From NCBI GenBank assembly GCA_937894515.1, contig CALCRH010000009.1:1-26728 (forward strand): a stretch of 26,728 nt of DNA. Reading direction: 5' to 3'. A program made the position numbers and the translations under genes. Each line of letters opens with the position of its first letter. Positions within the stretch are counted from its first letter, which is position 1. Below the pieces are notes generated by a model. It worked only from the letters and a program-made list of their open reading frames with translations, was not told the origin of the DNA and did no database searches. Of this stretch, positions 14,928 through 22,774 are shown piece by piece. Origin of the DNA: an uncultured Clostridia bacterium (GTDB taxonomy: Bacteria > Bacillota > Clostridia > Oscillospirales > Oscillospiraceae).

Positions 14928-17831
14928 ATGGATGATTTGATCAAGAGTGTAGAGGAGTTTACTCGTACAAATCCTGATCCGATTGAGTTTCTTCGCTTCT
15001 TGCGTTTTGAGCAACCAGGTCTTATTTCTGATATGCGCAGAGCAGAAAGCTTTTTGATTAAAGATTATTCTTCGGATATAAAGATTGCTCAAATCATGCA
15101 GGCGTACAAGGTTAAATCTGACGTGACCAATAATCGGCCACATGATGGTTCGGAGCCGAAAAAACCATATGCTGTTTATCAGAAATTGTTCCCTCAAGGG
15201 AAAATGACGCCAAAGCAATTCTATGAAGTCTTTGAAATTGTTGACAGTATTGAACTTGCCGGCGAAATGGAATGTACTCAGGATGCTACAAAAGCAGTAT
15301 CTCAATTATTGCAATTTGGAGAATCGAATGGCAACATTGTTCACTTGTTAAAACTTTATGCGGCGAACCCTGCAATGGTAAATTTTTTATACAAGTATTC
15401 GGAATCGAAAGAAGATGAAAAAGATATCCGAACTATGTTTATGAAAATTAATAAAATCCTCTTTCGCGCCCCACGTAACATTCTGGATACTCTTTGCCTT
15501 TGCACTGTTGATCCCATCAGTAATGATGTCCTTCTCGAGAACTGTGCAGTCTATTATCAGTTTATTTCCGGATTACGAGAAAATGATAGTGTTCTTGTTG
15601 TGGACCCGACAACCTTTTTTGTGCGGAAATGGTTACAGGAAAATTATTTTCCAGAGGGAATAAAGGTCATTTTTGCAATGGAAGACAGCGAGCTGTTGAC
15701 GACACTTTCTTACAGTGAGAAGATGCGGAGAAATGTAAGATTTATTTCAACTGATTTGTTGGAAAAAACCATTACAGCAGAAGGTACACCGGCGCATACG
15801 CTCATTTTTGGAACACGATACCATAGCGTATGTGAATTACTGAAGATGTTAAAAAAGTACGGAGCTATGGAGCACAGAATATCCATTTTAGCCTCGGATT
15901 TTGCCTTATATAAAGCAGAGCTTTGCGCTGAATTATGTGGGAGCGATGTGTTTGATCGGAAAGTAAGTCTGTTTCCTGCTGGTATCAATTATTCGACTTT
16001 TCCGCAGAGAAAGATTCTTTTCTCTGCCAAGTTTGGTTCTGGTGCAGATAGTAAAAATGATGCCGCACAAATTGGTATCTCGTTTTATAGTTTAAAAAAT
16101 GAAGGTGATAAGCAATATCTGAAAAGAAAAAAGCTGGTCGCAAATATGGAAGTTCAGAAATATGCTGCGGGAGACAGCTTCCGTAAGACGTATGGGAATC
16201 AGGAAGCGGCTGCGCTGCTCAAAACGGATAGAAAAAGAAAACCACACATTGAGATTGATCTGACACCGGAGATAAAGCAGTATTATTCAGTATCCTATAG
16301 TGGTGGACGCTATGCGGTGGAATCCTATGCCTGTGAACCAATATTCGATAATAATCGGAAAAGAGGAGAACTCCTGGACAGAACGAAAAAACACATCAGA
16401 CGAAAAATTTCAGAATATGAAAATGATATGTCGTTTATTATTTGGTGGGCAAATCGAGTATACCCATATGAGAAGTTTAAGCTGACGAAAACTAAGGAAG
16501 TTATTGATATCCGTGAGGAGATCGGTCAGGTATATCGGCAGGCGTATTTGAAAAAAGATATTACGCTGAGATCATTTGCATATATATACCCAAAATTCGA
16601 GGAACAATTGAGCAAATTAAACCGAGAGCGTTTTTACAAAATTGTTGGAACCGAGTTGGGTGAGGTACTGATGAGTATGATATCTTATGAGTATGCCTGC
16701 AGTATCTTGGCGGAATTGTACGATCAGGAGCAAGAATTCGATCGTCAGCAGGCCATGCTCGTGTTATCCAAAGCGCTTGACTTTGCGATCCCTTATGGAC
16801 ATGTGAATCATAACGACCTGAAAGAACTCCTTGATTTAGATCGCCGAGAAAAAAAGAACTTAACAGATATTCGAAAGAACTTAGTAAAGAATTGTTTTAC
16901 AGCCAGAGAGATGAGACAGTTTTATACAGCCGTTCTCAAAGAAATCCTTGCCGGAAAGAACGAATATATCGGACTGATGATACGTCTGTTTACCGGATTA
17001 GAGAGCAATATTGTGTGTGCACTTCGGTGGAAAGACTTCAGACGGGTAGATGGCTTTACTTTCCGAGACAGAGAGGTGTACCAACTGGCGATCCATTGCC
17101 AACTGCAAAATGACGGCAGAGCGTATAAACCATTTGAAAAGGTACAATCGTATCGAAATGTGCCATGCGCTATGGTTCTTGCAGACCTTCTCCTGAAAGA
17201 AAAACAGCGGCAGTTAGACCACGTGGCAGCGTCCGAAGAAATGCTTTTGAATATGCCGATTGTCAGGGCAAATCAGGGCATGGTAAGCGGTGATACCACA
17301 GAGGTTTTTCCACCGCGTAAGCTGAATGAACTGGCAAAAAAGATGATCGTGGGCCTCAATGTGCCGGAACAGGTTATTCGAATCCCAGATGATATAAAAG
17401 GTACCATTGAGAGCAATTTGGCGGATTATCATAGTGATTTGCTACGTTCAAATTATAACCATTGGGCAAAACATTTGGGCAAATGTGATGAAGGGGAAAT
17501 CGCTTATCTGATGGGCAGAAAAGCAGCAATCACATTTTCAGTAAATTACTGTGACTATGATAATCGGATATCGCAATATCAGATCTTCATGAAGCAAAAC
17601 CGGATTGCATCTGCCGTACTGCAAGAAAACCATGTTGCACGACGTGAAATCGTACTTTTGAATTCCCCAGAGAAAGATACGGTACGAATATCCTGTACGA
17701 CACCGCTCAACAGAATGAAGAGAACCACTACTTGTATGGAAATCAGAGTCCCAAGTGGCGAGGGAAAACTGCATACACACATCCAGAACGAATGCGGTTT
17801 TGACATAATGGTTTCACAGATGGAGGGATAG
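14928..17831 (+). CDS. Large protein with degenerate tyrosine-recombinase-like C-terminal domain
   Basis: A 967-residue protein with no close family that I recognise. Residues about 215-340 have the strand-helix pattern of a Rossmann or SAM-methyltransferase-like fold (VLVVDPTTFF, KVIFAMEDSE, VRFISTDLLE, HTLIFGTRYH), with no intact glycine motif. Residues about 670-890 resemble a tyrosine recombinase. LFTGLESNIVCALRWKDF matches box I but has Glu692 in place of the first arginine. DLLRSNYNHWAKHL keeps the second arginine (Arg840) but has Asp837 where histidine is expected. LMGRKAAITFSVNY has Arg864 for the GH histidine and keeps a tyrosine (Tyr874). I chose the ATG at 14928 because GGGAGGGG lies seven bases upstream; ATGs at 14892 and 14922 are alternatives. 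The next gene starts four bases after its stop. Confidence 0.75.
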   Translation: MDDLIKSVEEFTRTNPDPIEFLRFLRFEQPGLISDMRRAESFLIKDYSSDIKIAQIMQAYKVKSDVTNNRPHDGSEPKKPYAVYQKLFPQGKMTPKQFYEVFEIVDSIELAGEMECTQDATKAVSQLLQFGESNGNIVHLLKLYAANPAMVNFLYKYSESKEDEKDIRTMFMKINKILFRAPRNILDTLCLCTVDPISNDVLLENCAVYYQFISGLRENDSVLVVDPTTFFVRKWLQENYFPEGIKVIFAMEDSELLTTLSYSEKMRRNVRFISTDLLEKTITAEGTPAHTLIFGTRYHSVCELLKMLKKYGAMEHRISILASDFALYKAELCAELCGSDVFDRKVSLFPAGINYSTFPQRKILFSAKFGSGADSKNDAAQIGISFYSLKNEGDKQYLKRKKLVANMEVQKYAAGDSFRKTYGNQEAAALLKTDRKRKPHIEIDLTPEIKQYYSVSYSGGRYAVESYACEPIFDNNRKRGELLDRTKKHIRRKISEYENDMSFIIWWANRVYPYEKFKLTKTKEVIDIREEIGQVYRQAYLKKDITLRSFAYIYPKFEEQLSKLNRERFYKIVGTELGEVLMSMISYEYACSILAELYDQEQEFDRQQAMLVLSKALDFAIPYGHVNHNDLKELLDLDRREKKNLTDIRKNLVKNCFTAREMRQFYTAVLKEILAGKNEYIGLMIRLFTGLESNIVCALRWKDFRRVDGFTFRDREVYQLAIHCQLQNDGRAYKPFEKVQSYRNVPCAMVLADLLLKEKQRQLDHVAASEEMLLNMPIVRANQGMVSGDTTEVFPPRKLNELAKKMIVGLNVPEQVIRIPDDIKGTIESNLADYHSDLLRSNYNHWAKHLGKCDEGEIAYLMGRKAAITFSVNYCDYDNRISQYQIFMKQNRIASAVLQENHVARREIVLLNSPEKDTVRISCTTPLNRMKRTTTCMEIRVPSGEGKLHTHIQNECGFDIMVSQMEG

Positions 17832-17835
17832 CAGC

Positions 17836-19242
17836 ATGGAAGTATTCAGCATACAATACAAAAAAGAAACACCAAGAGGTGAAATGAATTTCATCGGTGC
17901 TGTAATTGCCTTTTTTGCTGAAATGACAAAAGGATTTCAAGAAAAAACGAAAGAGACGTATATAAAAGATTATAATGAGCGTATTTTTCCGCTGATCAAT
18001 GAGGCGCTGCCAATAGCAGAGTATACGCCTGAAGTGGCAGAAGACTTGTGTGACCGCATTCAGGAAAGAAATGGCTATGCGGAAGAAACCATGCGGGGAC
18101 GCTATAATCATCTTGTTTTAGACCCCTGCGATGCCTTTTTCGCTAAAATAGGTGATAATCCGTTTTGGGGATCGGCATTAAAGTTTCGGGATACTGCAGG
18201 TGATCTCAGCGTCGAGGAAAAACTTCTGAAAATCCCAAAATCATTTTCTCCAAAGCAGGAATCAAAAATAATGGACACGATCATGAGCGACCCTTATACT
18301 TCGCAGGGAACCGATATCGGCCTGGCGATGATGCTGCTGTCCGGTATGAGAAACGAAGAGGCATGCGGAATCAATTTTGGCGACATTGTTGAACTGCAGT
18401 CCCATCCGGGCTATTACTATTTGCGTATGTATGAAACTACGGTTGAAACGGGAAATACGTTGAAAGGCGGCGGCAAGACCCATAATGCGCCTCGGAATAT
18501 TCCCATTCCGATTGTCCTGTATCATTTTTTGGAGGAGCGAAAGAGGTATGTTGCTTCGCAGGTAACGTTTCCCTGTAAAGACAGGAGAGGTGTTGGATTT
18601 CAATCGATTGAGGAATTGCCGGCAGCCTGCCGCAGAGACGAATTTACCGAGCGCTGCGATACGGATGATTTGACAGTTGCCGGGCGAAAATTGCTTCGCG
18701 AGGATATCAAATGCAAGGAAGAAGATATCAGCGGAATCAATTATCGGATCAGAACGCAGGAGAATACAGCAGAGGATTTGGGAGAGCGTGATCCAACAAC
18801 GTATCTTTTCCGCCGCAATATGGCAACGCACTTATATAATCTTGGCTTTACTCTGGTGCAGACCCTATACTATATGGGTCATAAGCTGGAGGATACGGAT
18901 TTGAACCGTTCGGACTTTACCGATGAAGAGTTCCTTTATGAGATGTGTTTGTTGTTAGAAAATCATCCTCTGAATTATCCCGCAAAAGAAGAGCTGATTA
19001 ATGCCGAAAAAGCGAAAAGTATATCGCGGAGAAATATCAGTTCCATAGGGATCGATTTTCCGAAAGGAGACACCGACAGGAGCTATTTGGTGAGATTGAA
19101 AACGAGAGAATATGGAGATTCGGTGGAAATCCGATTCAGGGGAACAGATGGTGAAGCGGTGATATCCACCGATAGCGATCCGGATAAACCACAGCGTGAA
19201 GGAAATGTAGTCCAAAAAGCAAATGCACTGTATCGTAAATAA
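17836..19242 (+). CDS. Tyrosine-recombinase-like protein lacking the usual nucleophile
   Basis: A 468-residue protein whose central part fits a tyrosine recombinase. LSGMRNEEACGINFGDI gives the first arginine (Arg172). KTHNAPRNIPIP gives the beta-hairpin lysine (Lys214). YLFRRNMATHLYNLGF gives the second arginine (Arg326) with Tyr323 in place of the first histidine. YYMGHKLEDTDLN gives the GH histidine (His349). The position nine residues later, where the nucleophilic tyrosine belongs, is arginine. The next tyrosine is 19 residues after His349, which is too far in ordinary enzymes. A C-terminal extension (about 390-468) is not part of the fold. An AGATGGAGGG ribosome binding site is present, and the gene is coupled to the previous one. 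It may be a non-catalytic partner or a regulator. Confidence 0.82.
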   Translation: MEVFSIQYKKETPRGEMNFIGAVIAFFAEMTKGFQEKTKETYIKDYNERIFPLINEALPIAEYTPEVAEDLCDRIQERNGYAEETMRGRYNHLVLDPCDAFFAKIGDNPFWGSALKFRDTAGDLSVEEKLLKIPKSFSPKQESKIMDTIMSDPYTSQGTDIGLAMMLLSGMRNEEACGINFGDIVELQSHPGYYYLRMYETTVETGNTLKGGGKTHNAPRNIPIPIVLYHFLEERKRYVASQVTFPCKDRRGVGFQSIEELPAACRRDEFTERCDTDDLTVAGRKLLREDIKCKEEDISGINYRIRTQENTAEDLGERDPTTYLFRRNMATHLYNLGFTLVQTLYYMGHKLEDTDLNRSDFTDEEFLYEMCLLLENHPLNYPAKEELINAEKAKSISRRNISSIGIDFPKGDTDRSYLVRLKTREYGDSVEIRFRGTDGEAVISTDSDPDKPQREGNVVQKANALYRK

Positions 19243-19314
19243 TCGTTTGGTATAAGCTCATTGAAAAGCAAATTTGGACATCTTCTGTAGCCATTTATAT
19301 CGTTCAAAAAAATC

Positions 19315-19351
19315 TTGTATTTCTATCATAGTTACGATATAATATTGATAG
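19315..19351 (+). promoter_or_regulatory. Promoter and likely operator of the toxin-antitoxin pair
   Basis: TTGTAT (19315-19320), a 17-base spacer and TATAAT (19338-19343) precede the antitoxin gene. CTATCA (19323-19328) and TGATAG (19346-19351) form inverted arms that bracket the -10 element, as expected of autorepression by a YefM-type antitoxin. Confidence 0.65.
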
Positions 19352-19372
19352 GTTTAACAGGGGGTGTGTTAC

Positions 19373-19639
19373 ATGACAATTAAGCCGTCAACTGCATTGA
19401 GAAATGAATATGTTCAGATTTCCAATTTAGCAAAGGCGTCCGGCGAACCGATCTTCATTACGAATAAAGGCGAAGCCGATGGAGTCTTTATGAGTGTGGA
19501 AGCCTACGAGGAGCGGGAGCGGATGTTGGCGCATAGAGCCGATGTTTTGGAAGCAGAGCTCTCCCGTCTTTCCGGTGCGCCGACCTATACGGTTGAGCAA
19601 GCTCGCCAGATGTTGAAGGAGAAATATGCAAATGGCTGA
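19373..19639 (+). CDS. Type II antitoxin, Phd/YefM family
   Basis: An 88-residue antitoxin. The N-terminal half (TIKPSTALRNEYVQISNLAKASGEPIFITNKGEADGVF, given here only as the region 1-40) has the Phd/YefM fold, including the IFITNKGE strand and the VFMSVEAYE helix. It should bind the operator as a dimer. The C-terminal part (about 50-88) is charged and probably wraps the toxin. I chose the ATG at 19373 with AGGGGG about eight bases upstream, rather than the GTG at 19364 that overlaps that site. The toxin gene overlaps its last codons. Confidence 0.9.
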   Translation: MTIKPSTALRNEYVQISNLAKASGEPIFITNKGEADGVFMSVEAYEERERMLAHRADVLEAELSRLSGAPTYTVEQARQMLKEKYANG

Positions 19640-19943
19640 ATACCGCGTAGAGATCCTTTTGCCGGCGTGGGAAGACTTGAACCAGATTGCCGATTTTCAC
19701 ATGAAAATGGTTGGCCCTGCTTCTGCTCAGAAGATAACGGACGAGATATTGGATGCGATATCAAAATTATCCATCTTCCCCCTGATGGGTTCGCTGCACT
19801 GGGATCCTGTTCTTGCACAGAAAGATTATCGCAAAGTGATTTGCGGGAACTATGTTTGCATTTATAAAGTGATTGGTGATGTTGTATATATCTATCGTAT
19901 GGTTCACGGTGCGACAGACTACAAAAAAGATTTGACACAATAG
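19632..19943 (+). CDS. Type II toxin, RelE/ParE superfamily
   Basis: A 103-residue toxin of the RelE/ParE superfamily, either an mRNA interferase or a gyrase poison. The pattern is typical: EYRVEILLPAWEDLNQIADF, a middle FPLMGSL, then DYRKVICGNYVCIYKV and VYIYRMVHGATDYKKDL. The gene overlaps the antitoxin by eight bases, or fourteen if the earlier in-frame ATG at 19626 is used. AGGAG lies at 19617-19621, between the optimal spacings for the two. Nothing looks broken. Sequence alone does not separate RelE from ParE activity here. Confidence 0.88.
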   Translation: MAEYRVEILLPAWEDLNQIADFHMKMVGPASAQKITDEILDAISKLSIFPLMGSLHWDPVLAQKDYRKVICGNYVCIYKVIGDVVYIYRMVHGATDYKKDLTQ

Positions 19944-19965
19944 CGAAAGCAAAATGTAAAATAAA

Positions 19966-20004
19966 AAGAGAGGTTGTCCTTATGTATGACGGGCAGCCTC
20001 TCTT
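19966..20004. terminator. Stem-loop after the toxin gene
   Basis: AAGAGAGGTTGTCC (19966-19979) and GGGCAGCCTCTCTT (19991-20004) form a 14-bp stem that uses two G-U pairs. The U-run is weak on the plus strand and better on the minus strand. It probably ends the toxin-antitoxin transcript. Confidence 0.55.
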
Positions 20005-20009
20005 ATAAT

Positions 20010-20235
20010 GTTTGTACTGAGTGCGATATAAAACTGATTGTCTTCGTAGGCCGCTGCTATCCAACCAGTCAGACTTGTTCCTGCTGCGGGCATCGCAACA
20101 TCGTGGAAAAAGATCTAAACGTACGGCATTAGGATTTCCCTCTTGCGATAATCTCACGACAGGGATATCAACGCAGCTGTCAATATCCTTCACGAAGGAC
20201 TCCATTTCACAGCGTATCCTACGCAAATGCGGTAA
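20010..20235 (+). pseudogene. Fossil of an IS605-type TnpB C-terminus
   Basis: This stretch has no intact gene but two frames carry TnpB signatures. Frame one reads VGRCYPTSQTCSCCGHRN followed by IVEKDLNVRH and then a stop near 20130. This is the first half of the zinc finger. After a frameshift, the next frame reads SHDRDINAAVNILHEGL (20152-20204), the TnpB RuvC-III motif with its aspartates. The rest of the gene is missing upstream. Small stem-loops at 20281-20296 and 20327-20347 (GCGGAGTGT/ACACTCCGC) follow and may be part of the old right end. It is a dead insertion-sequence remnant. Confidence 0.85.
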
Positions 20236-20391
20236 GGCGAGACACGCCCGAACCTATAAGCTTGGGGAGATTGTATAAGACCTACAAATGTGTAGGCAAT
20301 AACAAGAATTCTCCGTTTTTTGCCGTGCGGAGTGTCAAACACTCCGCAGATATAAATGGTATGCCAAAGGTAAATACTTCCTTAAATCCTG

Positions 20392-20420
20392 TTGACAAAG
20401 GGGTTATGACGGGGTATAAT
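20392..20420 (+). promoter_or_regulatory. Consensus promoter of the HipA-like gene
   Basis: TTGACA (20392-20397), a 17-base spacer and TATAAT (20415-20420) form a perfect sigma-A promoter 28 bases before the GTG start, so the leader is only about 20 bases. Confidence 0.88.
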
Positions 20421-20447
20421 ATAGAGGGTAAGACAGGAGGGATGATC

Positions 20448-21950
20448 GTGGATAAGGCAAATTTGACGGAAAGGATCGCCAACCTGACAGCGCAGATCAA
20501 TGCGTTGCCGAAGGGATACCTTTCAAAGAAGGTCATTGGAAATCAGGTATATTTCTATCATCAGTGGTCTGAAAACGGCAGTAAGAAAAGTCGTTATCTC
20601 AAGGACGATGAGCTTGCCGAAGTATCGGCGCAAATCGAACTGCGTAAGGAACTGCAAGAGGAATTGAAGAGTGTCAAGGCCGAGTTTGCAGGATTATCCA
20701 AAAAACAAAACCTGGATATGCCACATACGGCCTGCGTCTTGATGCACAAAAAAGTTCCAGTGGCAGAGCTGTGGCTGGATGATACGACCGGATTTATTCA
20801 GAAAATCGAGAAGGTTTATGCCCCCGAGCATTTTCCAATCGGAATCCCCGTAAAGAAGAATACCGTTGACCGAAAAAAGCTCAACGACTGGTGGACGGAG
20901 CGTTCCATTCCTGCCAGCCGTTCCGGTGTTCGGGAAGCGCTTGAAACTCTGGAAATTACAGACACCAAATCGCTGCTTGTCCGTTGCTACGGATTAAGCC
21001 TCTCCGACCAATATTGGATTTGCCCAAAGGGCAGCAATTTGACGTGGGATGCCATTAACTTCTTTGATAATGAATTTTCCGAAGATATCGGTGACATTCT
21101 GTTTGGCTCGACGAAAAAGTCCAACGCCATCAATTTTTCTTCCCCGGACAGCACCTCTGACGGCAACCTGAAAAAGCGTTGGAAAATTATTGACGGAGTA
21201 CGCTGCCTTGTAAAAGGCGGATCTAACCCATATCGGCAGCAGCCGTTAAACGAGGCCATAGCCACAGAGATCATGAAGCGATTGAATATCCCGTGTGTGC
21301 CCTATTGGTTGACCTGGAACAAAGGGGCACCGTATAGTGTCTGCGCTGACTTCGTGGATGAAAACACAGAGCTTGTGACCGCATGGCGAATTATCCAGAC
21401 GAAGAAGCAGCCGAATAATCTCTCGGTATATCAGCATTTTGTGAACTGTGCCGAAGCATTGGGTATCCCGGCGGTTGTGCCGTTCCTTGACCGTATGATT
21501 GTTCTGGACTATCTCATTGTCAATGAAGACCGGCATCTGAACAATTTCGGTGCACTCCGCAATGCGGAAACATTGGAATGGCTCGGTATGGCTCCGATCT
21601 ACGACAGCGGTTCTTCTCTCGGTTACGACAAGACCATTCCGCTGATGAAGGACAGGGATGAGATTACCTGTAAGCCATTTAAGAAGCACCATGACGAACA
21701 GCTGAAGCTGGTATCTTCTTTCGACTGGATCGACTTCTCCACCTTGTCGGATATTCGGGAAATCATCACTGCTGTGCTTTCAGATGAGCAGGCCGCTGAC
21801 TATATGGATGAAAAGAGAATCCATACCATCTGCGATCTGGCAGAGCAGAGAGTGCGAAACCTTGAAACATTGGCAAAAGCCGGTAATCAGCAGTCTATTA
21901 CAACAGAAGACGATGTAATAGAAAACATCGCGGCAGATTACAAAGCTTGA
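20448..21950 (+). CDS. HipA-like kinase-domain protein
   Basis: A 500-residue protein with a helical N-terminal region (about 1-85) and a HipA-like Ser/Thr kinase fold in its second half. The N-terminal region contains ANLTAQINALPKGYLSKKVI and YFYHQWSENGSKKSRYL, a pattern I associate with small DUF6788-type domains. The kinase shows VKGGSNPYRQQPLNEA in the nucleotide-binding part. The catalytic loop is LIVNEDRHLNNFG and the metal-binding motif is PIYDSGSSLGY, comparable to the DRHxxN and DxxS-type motifs of HipA. The GTG at 20448 has AGGAGG at ideal spacing; the ATG at 20442 is too close to it. There is no HipB antitoxin gene beside it, so it may be a solitary kinase rather than a classical toxin. 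Confidence 0.82.
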   Translation: MDKANLTERIANLTAQINALPKGYLSKKVIGNQVYFYHQWSENGSKKSRYLKDDELAEVSAQIELRKELQEELKSVKAEFAGLSKKQNLDMPHTACVLMHKKVPVAELWLDDTTGFIQKIEKVYAPEHFPIGIPVKKNTVDRKKLNDWWTERSIPASRSGVREALETLEITDTKSLLVRCYGLSLSDQYWICPKGSNLTWDAINFFDNEFSEDIGDILFGSTKKSNAINFSSPDSTSDGNLKKRWKIIDGVRCLVKGGSNPYRQQPLNEAIATEIMKRLNIPCVPYWLTWNKGAPYSVCADFVDENTELVTAWRIIQTKKQPNNLSVYQHFVNCAEALGIPAVVPFLDRMIVLDYLIVNEDRHLNNFGALRNAETLEWLGMAPIYDSGSSLGYDKTIPLMKDRDEITCKPFKKHHDEQLKLVSSFDWIDFSTLSDIREIITAVLSDEQAADYMDEKRIHTICDLAEQRVRNLETLAKAGNQQSITTEDDVIENIAADYKA

Positions 21951-22010
21951 CACTCTCCGCGGCTAAAACCGGGGGATTTTTGTTCGCTGATTATTCCATA
22001 TCATGTTGTA

Positions 22011-22039
22011 TTGACGCACCAAAGTTTTTTGGATATACT
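22011..22039 (+). promoter_or_regulatory. Promoter upstream of the broken zeta-toxin region
   Basis: TTGACG (22011-22016), a 17-base spacer and TATACT (22034-22039) lie 50 bases before the ATG at 22090. Confidence 0.6.
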
Positions 22040-22089
22040 TCTTAATGAGATGAAGACACACATACTGATGGGGGCGAGGGGGGAATATC

Positions 22090-22568
22090 ATGGCGCAGAA
22101 AGAAATCCAAGATGGTGTTGAAGTGCGGAATGCACAGCACGCGGTTGCGGCGACGATTAAGGCCAAAGAACTGCTGAATCAGCCGATTGCACGGTTTGAT
22201 CCGCAGACGAAGAAGTTGCCTCCCGTGTGCAGTCCGGCGGGCACGATGTTCCTACGGAAAAGATCATCGGCCGCTATGATAGGGCATTGACGTTGGTGAA
22301 AGATGTTGTGGCTGTGAGTGATGTATGCCATATCTATGACAATTCTCAGGACAAACCTTATCGTATCTTTAAGAAGTGGATAGATCAGTACTGGTACTGC
22401 CCGGAGAGATATCTGTGGTTGAAAGAGGATATCATAGCGCTGACAAGGATTGATAGCATGGAAAGGGCTGCCTTGAACAAGCTGAAGCGATTTGCAAATA
22501 AACAGCACGCCGAGAACCGTGAGTTCTTGGCGTGCTGCTATTATAGGGATCAATCGATAACTGCGTAA
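22090..22568 (+). pseudogene. Broken zeta-toxin-like locus
   Basis: Two short frames abut. The first (22090-22290, GAGGGGGG before the ATG) begins MAQKEIQDGVEVRNAQHAVA and continues into LLNQPIARFDPQTKK, resembling small genes that precede zeta toxins, as I recall them. It then reads on in a frame that makes little sense. The second frame, from about 22227, reads GGHDVPTEKIIGRYDRALTL and VSDVCHIYDNSQDKPYRIF, a zeta/UDP-GlcNAc-kinase C-terminus. The kinase N-terminus with its Walker motif is absent. The simplest reading is a deletion that joined the upstream small gene to the toxin's end in a different frame. The final codons also form a strong hairpin (22504-22536). Confidence 0.7.
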
Positions 22569-22766
22569 CATTTTAAATTCGAGACATTTGTCAATACCAT
22601 TCGGGATACATTTGCAAAGGCGAAAGAGAATACATCATCTATCGCGTTATGCTTTTGGACGAAAGCGGAAACATTGTAATAGCATGAAAAGAGCTGTCTT
22701 GAACAAGCTGAAGTGATTCATAAAAAAAGTAACAGGCCGAGAACTTGGAGTTCTCAGCTTGTTACT
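22459..22766. repeat. Imperfect duplication of the zeta-locus 3' end
   Basis: The roughly 80 bases from 22458 (ATGGAAAGGGCTGCCTTGAA onwards) recur in altered form from about 22684 (ATGAAAAGAGCTGTCTTGAA onwards). Both copies include GAACAAGCTGAAG and both end in a hairpin around CCGAGAAC. The second copy is not translatable. The 22570-22680 segment between them holds nothing I recognise. Confidence 0.75.
22722..22766 (-). terminator. Terminator of the minus-strand zinc-ribbon gene
   Basis: Arms at 22728-22745 and 22749-22766 (AGTAACAGGCC and GCTTGTTACT at the base) pair with few mismatches around TGG. On the minus strand the stem is followed by a run of seven T. It lies nine bases after the stop of the gene at 22775. 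Confidence 0.8.
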
Positions 22767-22774
22767 CATATCAA

